In this document: positions 8,315 through 15,740 of the stretch, one piece after another
How the letters are laid out: the number at the start of each line of letters is the position of its first letter
How positions within the stretch are numbered: the first letter of the stretch is position 1
Origin: Nannocystis pusilla
GTDB taxonomy: Bacteria > Myxococcota_A > Polyangia > Nannocystales > Nannocystaceae
Direction of reading: 5' to 3'
Assembly (NCBI RefSeq): GCF_020073745.1
Contig: NZ_JAIRAU010000057.1
Location: 278,001-342,000 of the forward strand
Length of the DNA stretch: 64,000 bases
Made by a program: the position numbers and the translations under genes
The notes under the pieces: generated by a model
Seen by the model: the letters and a program-made list of their open reading frames with translations, nothing else
What the model was told of the DNA's origin: nothing
The model's database searches: none

Positions 8315-8672
8315 TGGAGGCGCCGGGAATTGAACCCGGGTCCGCGAGCCATCCGGTGGGACCACTACGTGCGTAGCCGCTGTATTTGATTTAGCCCCGG
8401 AGCATGCCCACGGCAGGCCCTCTCCGGTGCGATCCCCTCATCTCACGTGTGCGCTCGGGGCGAGGCGCTCACGCCAGCTCCGGTAATCACACCCCCGTTC
8501 CTATCGGAGCCTCTCGGGCGGGGATGTCGCGGGTTCTTACGCCGCGAGGGCCATCTGGCCGTAGCTGTTGTCGTTGGCAGCTATGATTCCCACTCATTTT
8601 TACGTGGCTGAGTGAGCAGCCCCGGCACGCGATCCGTCACGTTCAGTACCCCCGTCGAAACCTGACACCCCC
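8315..8672 (-). ncRNA. ssrA: tmRNA (ssrA)
   Basis: Transfer-messenger RNA for ribosome rescue, read leftward. The 5' end GGGGGTG at 8672-8666 pairs with the 3' CGCCTCC (8322-8316) as a 7-bp acceptor stem. It is followed by the conserved GTTTCGACGGGGGTA element, and the T-arm GGGTTCAATTCCCGG sits at the 3' end. The discriminator is A at 8315; CCA is not encoded. The tag frame is 8581-8537: A-A-N-D-N-S-Y-G-Q-M-A-L-A-A then TAA, preceded by the usual ATAGC resume context. The length of about 358 nt and the ALAA tag end fit a one-piece bacterial tmRNA. Confidence 0.95.
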
Positions 8673-8838
8673 GTGTGGACGTGGAAGAGAACTTCGCCGA
8701 GGCGACGGGCGCCTCGGTGAGAACGACGAGTATGAGTCGGCCTGAGAGCCCGCGCAAGGCCGCGGGTGCGCGCCGCGAGCGCCTCGGCGGCAGAAGGGCC
8801 CAATTGTTGCCCTGAAGGGGACTGCGGCCCTACGATGC

Positions 8839-9756
8839 GTGCAAGTGGCCGCCGCGCCAGGACGTTTTCAAGCCCCCGACCGCGCCTCCGACAAGGAGGG
8901 GCCGCGGAAGGCGTTCGTCGTCGTGCTCGCGGGCGACCGCATGGGCGAGATGTTCGAGCTCGACCCCGCGTACACGACGATCGGCCGCGGGCTCACGGCG
9001 ACGGTGCGGATCAACGACGAGGGAATCTCCCGCACCCACGCGGCCGTAACGGTCGACAAGGGCGTGTACTACCTCTCGGATGCGGGCTCGACCAACGGGA
9101 CGTTCGCCAACGGCGACCGCGTCGACCGCCACCCCCTGCGCGAGGGCGACAAGATCCAGCTCGGGGCCGCCAGCGTGCTCCGCTTCACCTTCCACGAGGA
9201 CAGCGACGACGACCACCAGCGTGAGCTGTACGAGTCGACGCTGCGCGACCGCCTGACCGGGCTGTTCGCCCGCGGCTACTTCCTCAACCGGCTCGAGAGC
9301 GACGTCGCCGTCGCGCTGCGCCACGGCAAGCCGCTCGCGCTGGTCCGCTTCGAGTTCGACGGCTTCGCCGGCGTGCGCGAGGCCCTCGGCGACGGCGCCG
9401 CGGACAATGTCCTGCGGAACATGTGCCTGACGATCGTCGAGAGCACCCGCAGCGACGACCTGCTGGCCCGCCTCGGCGACGAGGACTTCGCGTTCCTGTG
9501 CCGCGACGTCGACGCCCTGCGCGCCTCACGGGCGGCCCGCCGCCTGCGCGAGACGATCGCCGCGCGCGAGCTCGCCGGGCCCGAGTCGCTGCGGCTGACC
9601 CTGTCGCTCGGCGTCGCCGACCTGGCGCTGCTGCACGAGCCGACCGCCGACGCGCTGATCAAGGCGGCCGAGTCGGCGCTGACGATCGCCCGCCGCGCCG
9701 GCGGCGACCGCGTCGAGATCTACGACCCCGAGAACGAGCCGACGCGGCTGGTCTAA
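8839..9756 (+). CDS. FHA domain - degenerate GGDEF domain protein
   Basis: About 305 residues from GTG 8839 (GTG 8845 also possible; SD GAAGGGGA is rather far). FHA domain at about 25-110 with TTIGRGL, GISRTHA and STNGTFANGD, which binds phosphothreonine. The C-terminal part (about 130-295) is a GGDEF fold: DRLTGLFARGYF at its start, but the active-site GGDEF is replaced by LGDED (LARLGDEDFAFL). Diguanylate cyclase activity is therefore doubtful and a c-di-GMP-binding or structural role is likely. The stop codon is embedded in the SD of the following lytic transglycosylase gene, so the two are co-transcribed. Confidence 0.85.
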   Translation: MQVAAAPGRFQAPDRASDKEGPRKAFVVVLAGDRMGEMFELDPAYTTIGRGLTATVRINDEGISRTHAAVTVDKGVYYLSDAGSTNGTFANGDRVDRHPLREGDKIQLGAASVLRFTFHEDSDDDHQRELYESTLRDRLTGLFARGYFLNRLESDVAVALRHGKPLALVRFEFDGFAGVREALGDGAADNVLRNMCLTIVESTRSDDLLARLGDEDFAFLCRDVDALRASRAARRLRETIAARELAGPESLRLTLSLGVADLALLHEPTADALIKAAESALTIARRAGGDRVEIYDPENEPTRLV

Positions 9757-9766
9757 GGAGCAGGTG

Positions 9767-12172
9767 ATGCAACGCCCATCGATTCGCGGCCCGATCGCCC
9801 TGCTCGCCCTGATGAGCCTGTCTTTGGGGGCATGTCGTGGCGAGCCGACGCCGCCGCTGTTCACCGGCGACCTCACCCGCCCCGAGAAAGACGTCGACAA
9901 GGAGCCGGCCGCGGTCGCCGAGCCCGAGCGCAAGCTGTGGTTCTCCAGCGGACCCGGCCGCGACGCGATCCTCGCGCGCGAGCGGCAGAACTTCCCCGCC
10001 GCCACCAAGCTGCTCGACGAGGTGCTGCAGGACAGCTCGCTCGCCGCCGACGACCGCGCGGCCGCGCTGTGGCTGCGCGCGCTCGAGGACCTGCGGGCGC
10101 AGCGATTCGCCGAGGCCGCCGGGCGCCTGGCCGAGGCCCGCGCCGCGCCGGGGCTGGCCGCGGTGGCGCCGCGGATCCGCCTGCTCGAGGCGCAGGCGTG
10201 GCTCGACGCCGGCATGCCCGAGAAGGCCCGCGCGCCGCTGGCGGGGCTCGTCGAGGCGGCCGCCGGGACCGCGATCGAGGCCGCGGCGACGATCACCAGC
10301 GCCGACGCCAGGGCGCGCACCAACGACCGCGCCGGCGCGCTCGCGCAGTACGCGGCGTTCATCGCCAAGTACCCGCAGTCGCCGCGGCGGCACGAGGTGC
10401 GGGCCAAGCGGGCGCGGCTGCTGGCCGAGGGCGAGGCGCCGGAGGAGCTGCGCGAGGCGATCGAGCTGTACGAGAAGTTGCTGCTCGACGTGCCGCTGTC
10501 CGACTACGGCCGCGAGGCCGAGGAGCGGCTGCCGGCGCTGGCGCAGAAGATCGGGCTGCGGCGCAGCTTCGCCGAGGACCGCGAGGCCGCGCGCCAGCGG
10601 ACGCTGGCGAAGATCCGCGACGAGCAGGCGCGCGGCCGCTACGCCGCGGTCATCCGCGACGTCGACGAGTTCCTGGGCCTGCAGCCGCCCGAGGCCGACC
10701 GCTGCGAGGCGCTGTTCCTCAAGGGCACGGCGATCTTCAAGCAGCGCAAGCGGGCCAAGTCGCGCCCGGTGTTCGAGCAGGCGGCGGCGTCGTGCCGCAA
10801 GGCCGGAGCTGGCCGCAAGGACACGCTCGTCAAGGCGCTGTACCAGGCCGGTCGCGGCCGCTACGCCGAGGGCGAGTACGAGCGCGCGGCCAAGCAATTC
10901 CAGGCGGTCGCCGACGAGTTCCCCGACCACAGCTACGCCGACGACTCGCTGCTGCTGGCCGGTGAGTCGTGGGCCGAGAAGGGCGACAAGCCGCGCGAGC
11001 GCCAGGCCTACGAGGGCATGCTCGAGCGCTTCCCCGGCGGCGACATGGCCTTCGAGGCGCGGCGCCGCCTGCTGGTGCTGGCGCTGACGCAGGACCGCCC
11101 GGCCGACGCGCTCAAGCTGGCCGACGACGGCCTGACGCAGAAGGGCCTCGACCTGCGCGAGCGCGCCAAGCTGCACTACTTCCGCGGCCGCGGCCTGCAC
11201 CGCCTCGGCCGGGCCGACGACGCCGTGGCCGCGTGGCTCGACGTCGTCGCCACCGCGCCGCTGAGCTATCCTGGCCTTCAGGCCATGTCACGCCTGCGCG
11301 AGGCCGGCGACGAGCCGCTCGCGCGTGCGATCGCGGCGCTCGAGAAGTCGGAGGCCCAGGCCGCCGTGCGCCTCGACCTGCCGCCCACGCCTGCCGCCGA
11401 GCGGGCCCTGCTGCTCGCGCGCCTCGGCCTCGGCGACGAGGCCCGCGAGGAGCTCAGCGACGCGAAGATCGACGGCTGGCCCGCGGCCGCGGTGCTGGCC
11501 CAGGCCGGCCTCTACGGCGAGTCGCAGCGATTGCTCGGCGCACTCGGCAGCGGCTGGCGCCAGACCCCGCCGGTCGGGCCCAACCGCGAGCTGTGGACGA
11601 TCGCCCACCCGCTGGCGTTCTCCGACCTCGTGCGCGCCGGCGAGGGCGCGCACCAGGTCCCGTGGTTCCTCACCTTCGCCATCATGCAGACCGAGAGCCG
11701 CTTCGAGCCCGGCGTGACGTCGTGGGCCGGCGCCCGCGGGCTCGTGCAGCTGATGCCGGCGACCGCCAAGGACCTCGCGCGCCAGGCCGGCGTCGACGGC
11801 TTCAACGACGCGCGCCTGTTCGACCCGTCGCTCAACCTCGACCTCGGCACGCTCTACCTCGGCAACCTCGTGCGTCGCTTCGGCGGCGAGGAGTCGGCGG
11901 TGCCGCTGGCGATCCCCAGCTACAACGCCGGCGCCGGCGCCGTCGAAAAGTGGCTCGACAAGCGCAAGGACTGGGACTTCGACCTCTTCATCGAGGCGAT
12001 CCCCTACGACGAGACCCGCGCGTACACCCAGTCCGTGCTCGAGCGCTGGCTCAGCTACCGGTGGATCCACGCCCCCGCCGAGCTGACCGGCGCCCAGCGC
12101 CTGCCCTACGTGCCGCTGACCCTGCCGAGCCGCGCCCGCGGCGTCCAGGCCGGCCCGGTCGACCATGGCTGA
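9767..12172 (+). CDS. Lytic murein transglycosylase lipoprotein with TPR-like region (Slt type)
   Basis: 801 residues from ATG 9767 (AAGGAG six bases upstream). Lipoprotein signal ending LSLGAC places it on a membrane facing the periplasm. Residues ~60-600 are alpha-helical Ala/Leu/Glu-rich repeats (TPR/U-shaped domain as in Slt70). The catalytic SLT domain at about 630-770 shows MQTESRFEPGVTSWAGARG (catalytic Glu in TES), LVQLMPATAK and PSYNAGAGAVEKW. It cleaves peptidoglycan glycan strands with anhydro-MurNAc formation. It partners with the FHA-GGDEF gene upstream; the stop is followed by a 14-bp repeat array facing a convergent gene. Confidence 0.92.
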   Translation: MQRPSIRGPIALLALMSLSLGACRGEPTPPLFTGDLTRPEKDVDKEPAAVAEPERKLWFSSGPGRDAILARERQNFPAATKLLDEVLQDSSLAADDRAAALWLRALEDLRAQRFAEAAGRLAEARAAPGLAAVAPRIRLLEAQAWLDAGMPEKARAPLAGLVEAAAGTAIEAAATITSADARARTNDRAGALAQYAAFIAKYPQSPRRHEVRAKRARLLAEGEAPEELREAIELYEKLLLDVPLSDYGREAEERLPALAQKIGLRRSFAEDREAARQRTLAKIRDEQARGRYAAVIRDVDEFLGLQPPEADRCEALFLKGTAIFKQRKRAKSRPVFEQAAASCRKAGAGRKDTLVKALYQAGRGRYAEGEYERAAKQFQAVADEFPDHSYADDSLLLAGESWAEKGDKPRERQAYEGMLERFPGGDMAFEARRRLLVLALTQDRPADALKLADDGLTQKGLDLRERAKLHYFRGRGLHRLGRADDAVAAWLDVVATAPLSYPGLQAMSRLREAGDEPLARAIAALEKSEAQAAVRLDLPPTPAAERALLLARLGLGDEAREELSDAKIDGWPAAAVLAQAGLYGESQRLLGALGSGWRQTPPVGPNRELWTIAHPLAFSDLVRAGEGAHQVPWFLTFAIMQTESRFEPGVTSWAGARGLVQLMPATAKDLARQAGVDGFNDARLFDPSLNLDLGTLYLGNLVRRFGGEESAVPLAIPSYNAGAGAVEKWLDKRKDWDFDLFIEAIPYDETRAYTQSVLERWLSYRWIHAPAELTGAQRLPYVPLTLPSRARGVQAGPVDHG

Positions 12173-12177
12173 GTGAA

Positions 12178-12233
12178 CATGTCTGCGAGGGCATGTCCGT
12201 GCGGGCATGCCCTCACGAGCATGTCCTTCGAGG
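12178..12233. repeat. 14-bp-period repeat, 4 units between convergent genes
   Basis: Units catgtctgcgaggg, catgtccgtgcggg, catgccctcacgag and catgtccttcgagg fill almost the entire gap between the two stop codons (12172 and 12239). Inverted CATG-centred halves can pair in either transcript. Confidence 0.8.
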
Positions 12234-12238
12234 CAAGC

Positions 12239-13027
12239 TCAGGTCGGCCGCGGCGAGGGCAGCTTCTTCGGCCCGGCGGCGCCCGGCGGGAGGGCGTGGT
12301 TGTCCTCGGCGAGCTTGCGCTCCATGCTGCGGATCTTCGCGGTCAGGAACGCCTCGGCGCCGGCGTACAGGCACACGAAGGTCCACACCGGCGAGAGGTG
12401 GGTGATCCACGCGAGGCTCCACACCGCGAACACCAGCGAGGCGCGGCCGATGTCGCCGTTGAGCAGCTGGCCGGTGCCGGGCAGGAACAGGCTGAGCAGG
12501 CCGGCGGTCGCGGGCAGGCGCGGCTCCTCGTCCTCGAACGGGACCAGAGCTGTCTCGGTGGACAGGCGAGCGAGGAGCGCGTGCTCGCCGAGCTCTTGCG
12601 CGGCGGCGCGGAACTCGGCCTCGAGCTCGCCCTTGGTCTCGGGCGTGACGCCGTAGCGGACCACCGAGCCGCCGCCGATCGCCACCAGCACGCCGGCCTG
12701 GCGCATCGCCTCGAGCGCGTTCTCGATGTCCTGCCGCGGCGAACCGAGCGCGTCGGCGGCCGAGGCGACGGTGAGGAAGTCGATCCGCGGGTCGGAGAGC
12801 AGGCTCAAGATCCGCGCCGACAGCGGCGAATCGAGCGGGTCGGTCTCGCGGAACGGCGCCGCCTCGAGCGCGGCCGACTGGTCCCAGCCGACGCCGCGCC
12901 GCACCAGCGCTTGCGACTCCGCGGCCTCACGATCGACCTCGAGCGCGCCCTCGCGTGCGAGGTCGGGGCGCAGGCGACGCGCAGTGCCGAGGGGTCGACG
13001 CCCCTTCGTGGGCCGGAGGCGATTCAT
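12239..13027 (-). CDS. Membrane protein with TM2-like C-terminal domain
   Basis: 262 residues. The N-terminal ~170 residues are soluble, with a stretch resembling a winged helix (DFLTVASAADALGSPRQDIENALEAM, then AGVLVAIGGGSVVRYGV as wing). The C-terminal part has two membrane segments (LLSLFLPGTGQLLNGDIGRA, FAVWSLAWITHL, TFVCLYAGAEAF) in the arrangement of TM2 domains (PGxGQxxxG). Function unknown. The first ~40 residues are basic, so the start could lie further downstream. Confidence 0.65.
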   Translation of the reverse strand: MNRLRPTKGRRPLGTARRLRPDLAREGALEVDREAAESQALVRRGVGWDQSAALEAAPFRETDPLDSPLSARILSLLSDPRIDFLTVASAADALGSPRQDIENALEAMRQAGVLVAIGGGSVVRYGVTPETKGELEAEFRAAAQELGEHALLARLSTETALVPFEDEEPRLPATAGLLSLFLPGTGQLLNGDIGRASLVFAVWSLAWITHLSPVWTFVCLYAGAEAFLTAKIRSMERKLAEDNHALPPGAAGPKKLPSPRPT

Positions 13028-13311
13028 GAGTGAGCCAGAGTAGTCCGTCGTGAAGGGTTGTCACGGCCCGTCGCTCGCGCGGCGTGCCGCCTTCCTGATC
13101 ACCATAGCAAATGTCGCGGAGCGTCGCCGCCGGACGTGCGGAGGGCGACAGATCGGGGCAGCTTCGCGCCGCGGGTGAGCTCGCCGACGCGGCCCGGCAG
13201 TCGCGCAGGGGGACCGCCGTTCGGGGTCGCCCGAGGGCCATCGACCCGCACGGCCCGCCACCTGCGTCGCGGGGCATCTGCGGCGATGTGGACGGAACTG
13301 CGCGCGGGTCG

Positions 13312-15645
13312 TCACAGCGAGATCTGGCGCGACACCATGGTCCGGTCGCCGCCGTGCGAGGGAATGGCCCAGGCCGGGCGCGCCGCCCTCAGCGCGTCAC
13401 CCGCCACGGGCAGCCCTTCCGACAGGTCCCAAACAACAGCCTCGACCGACGCGGGGTTGTCCAGCTCGAGCGTGACGACCACGCCCTCGGGCGGCGGCGC
13501 GACGATCCCGTAGACCTCGCCGCCGGCGACGTACCTGCGCCGGTGCTCCGGATACGGCGGCAGCACGGTCCCGTTCATCGCCACGCCGCGCAGCTCCGCG
13601 GCCTCGGGCACGAACATCGCCATCACCCGCGCGCCGCGGGCCGACCGCACGCGCAGGGTCACCCGGCGCCCCTCGGTCGGCGGCGGCTCGCGGTCCGCTT
13701 CGAGCTCGACCACCGGCGGGGCCAGCTCGGACGCGGGAGCCGGCGCGACGAAGCTCGGCGACTCGTCGGTGTCCCACGCGAACGCGGGCCCCTCGGCGCC
13801 GAACGGCGCGGCCGCCTGCAGCGCGTCCGGCAGCGGCGCGTCGGCGCCGACGATCCACCGCCCGGCGCCGCTGTCGGCGTCGAGGTGGTAGAGCAGGCTC
13901 AGGCGGCGCGGGCGCTCCTCGGTGTACGCCGGCTGCGTGACGGCGATCGCCGTGGCCACCACGCTCGCGCCCGCCAGCCCGACCACGAGGGGCCGGCGCA
14001 GCCGACCCAGCCCGAACCACAGCGGCGCCAGCAACGAACCCAGCAGCGCCAGCACGCCGGCGGCGGCGGGCCCGAGGCCGAACACCGCCTCGACGCGCAC
14101 CGCCGCCTGCAGCCACATCAGCGCCGGCAGCGCCAGGCCGAGCAGGACCGCCCACCCCGAAGGCCATGTCCTCCACGACATGCTCGAAGGCGCATGGCGG
14201 AAACGACATGTCGCAAGAGCCAGCAGCGCAGCGACGAGCGCGGGCGGCAGCACGCCGACGCTGGCGCCCGGCAGCGCGACCGCCGTGATCGCGGCGATCA
14301 GCGCCAGCGCCAGCCACGGGCCGAGCCACAGCCAGGCCCGCGCGACCGCGTCGCCGCGCGCGAGCCCGCCGACGATGGCGCCGCCGAGCGCGAGCACGGC
14401 CGTCCACAGGGCGATCCGCGGCGCCAGCGGATGCGCGTGCCCGGCGACCTCGGCCCCGCCGAGCCAGGCGATCGCCGCCATCAAACCGGCGCCGACCGCC
14501 GTCGGGCCGGCGACCAGCGCCGCGAAGCCGAGCCCGCGTCGCCACCACGCCCGTCGATCGCCGCCGCCCGCGCGCGCGAGCCGGCGCGCTGCGGGCAACA
14601 GCCCGGCGAGCGCGAGCGCGGCGAACACCGGCATCCACAGCGCGTGCGCGTGCAGCAGCGCCCCGCCCAGCGCGTCGACGTAGACGCGCGAGCGCTCCGG
14701 CAGCGCCGCGAGGTCGGCCTCGGCGAGCGCGTGCACGCTGGCCAGCGCGGTGTCGCCGAGGTGCTGCACGCTCGGCGCGTCGAGGTTGGCCAGGCGGTCC
14801 AGCGGCGTGTGGTAGTGGGCCTTGTCTTCGCCGAAGCCGAAGTCGAGGGCCGGCCAGCCGGCGTTCTTGTAGACGGTGAAGTCGGTGTCGTACGGCGTGA
14901 GCCCGTAGACCGCACCGATCACGCTCGCGCCGTACGGCCGCGGCACCGCCTCGGCGACCGCGGCGACGAGGCCGTCGTTGCTCGCGGTGGTGCGCGTCAG
15001 CGAGGTGACGCCGCGCGTGCCCCCGGCGTCGAGGTTGATGACCGCGCCGATCGAGGCCGCGCGCGGGTGGGCGTCGACGAACGCCTGCGCGCCGAGCAGG
15101 CCCGACTCCTCGCCGTCGACCAGCACGAAGACCACCGGGTTGCGCGGCCGCGGCCCGGCCAGCAGCGCGCGCGCCACCTCGAACGCGGTCGCCACGCCCG
15201 AGCCGTCGTCGCCTGCGCCGGGCCCGGCGGCCACCGAGTCGTGGTGGGCCGAGACCAGCAACGCCGGGCCCTCCTCGCGCCCGGGCAGCGCCGCGACGAC
15301 GTTCCACACCCGCCCGCAGCCGGCGCTGCGCGGCCCGCAGGCGAAGCCCTCCTGCACCTCGGCGGCGACGCCCAGCGCCGCGAACTCGGCCAGCATCTTC
15401 TCGCGCAGCCGCGCCGCCGCGGGCGAACCGACCGGGTGCGGCGCGTCGTCGCCGATCAGCCGGTCGAGGCGAGCGAGCGCACGTGTCGCAGAGAACATGT
15501 CCTCGGGGGCATCTTCTCCGCGCGCCGGCGGCGGCTGCAGCCGCGCCTGCACCAGCGCGAGCGCTCCCCCCAGCAAGGCGATCGCCGCGGCGAACACCGC
15601 CGCGCCCCGAAGCTCGGACCCCCGCTCGCCGGTCGCCTCGCCCAC
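13312..15645 (-). CDS. M28 family zinc metallopeptidase with polytopic C-terminus
   Basis: 777 residues. N-terminal membrane anchor (AAVFAAAIALLGGALALV, 15-32), then the M28 aminopeptidase domain with zinc ligands in VSAHHDSV (131-138), GAGDDGSG (143-150), DGEESGLLG (177-185), a late Asp and HYHTPLD. The C-terminal half has about eight hydrophobic segments and a soluble tail. This matches ER-metallopeptidase-1-like (Fxna) proteins, where an M28 domain is linked to a membrane domain. It probably trims N-terminal residues of exported peptides. Two 14-bp repeat arrays lie inside the frame: 15482-15523 (N-terminal linker) and 14165-14220 (in the membrane part), both translated. Confidence 0.87.
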   Translation of the reverse strand: MGEATGERGSELRGAAVFAAAIALLGGALALVQARLQPPPARGEDAPEDMFSATRALARLDRLIGDDAPHPVGSPAAARLREKMLAEFAALGVAAEVQEGFACGPRSAGCGRVWNVVAALPGREEGPALLVSAHHDSVAAGPGAGDDGSGVATAFEVARALLAGPRPRNPVVFVLVDGEESGLLGAQAFVDAHPRAASIGAVINLDAGGTRGVTSLTRTTASNDGLVAAVAEAVPRPYGASVIGAVYGLTPYDTDFTVYKNAGWPALDFGFGEDKAHYHTPLDRLANLDAPSVQHLGDTALASVHALAEADLAALPERSRVYVDALGGALLHAHALWMPVFAALALAGLLPAARRLARAGGGDRRAWWRRGLGFAALVAGPTAVGAGLMAAIAWLGGAEVAGHAHPLAPRIALWTAVLALGGAIVGGLARGDAVARAWLWLGPWLALALIAAITAVALPGASVGVLPPALVAALLALATCRFRHAPSSMSWRTWPSGWAVLLGLALPALMWLQAAVRVEAVFGLGPAAAGVLALLGSLLAPLWFGLGRLRRPLVVGLAGASVVATAIAVTQPAYTEERPRRLSLLYHLDADSGAGRWIVGADAPLPDALQAAAPFGAEGPAFAWDTDESPSFVAPAPASELAPPVVELEADREPPPTEGRRVTLRVRSARGARVMAMFVPEAAELRGVAMNGTVLPPYPEHRRRYVAGGEVYGIVAPPPEGVVVTLELDNPASVEAVVWDLSEGLPVAGDALRAARPAWAIPSHGGDRTMVSRQISL
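14165..14220. repeat. 14-bp-period repeat, 4 units inside the M28 peptidase gene
   Basis: Units catgtcctccacga, catgctcgaaggcg, catggcggaaacga and catgtcgcaagagc, head to tail. On the gene strand they are read as part of the protein (including SSMSWRTWPSGW) between two hydrophobic segments. 56 bases is not a multiple of three. Confidence 0.75.
15482..15523. repeat. 14-bp-period repeat, 3 units inside the M28 peptidase gene
   Basis: Units cgtgtcgcagagaa, catgtcctcggggg and catcttctccgcgc, translated as the linker GEDAPEDMFSATRA between membrane anchor and peptidase domain. 42 bases keep the frame. Confidence 0.65.
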
Positions 15646-15691
15646 GTCCGCACGCTACCAGCTCGCCGGTCGCCCGGCCAGCCGCGCGGCA

Positions 15692-15733
15692 GATGTCCGA
15701 TCCGACATGTCGAAGGAGGCATGTCGCCGGCCG
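15692..15733. repeat. 14-bp-period repeat, 3 units
   Basis: Units gatgtccgatccga, catgtcgaaggagg and catgtcgccggccg lie between the start of the M28 gene and the stop of the upstream MMPL gene (both leftward), i.e. at the 3' end of the MMPL gene. Confidence 0.65.
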
Positions 15734-15740
15734 GCGCGGG

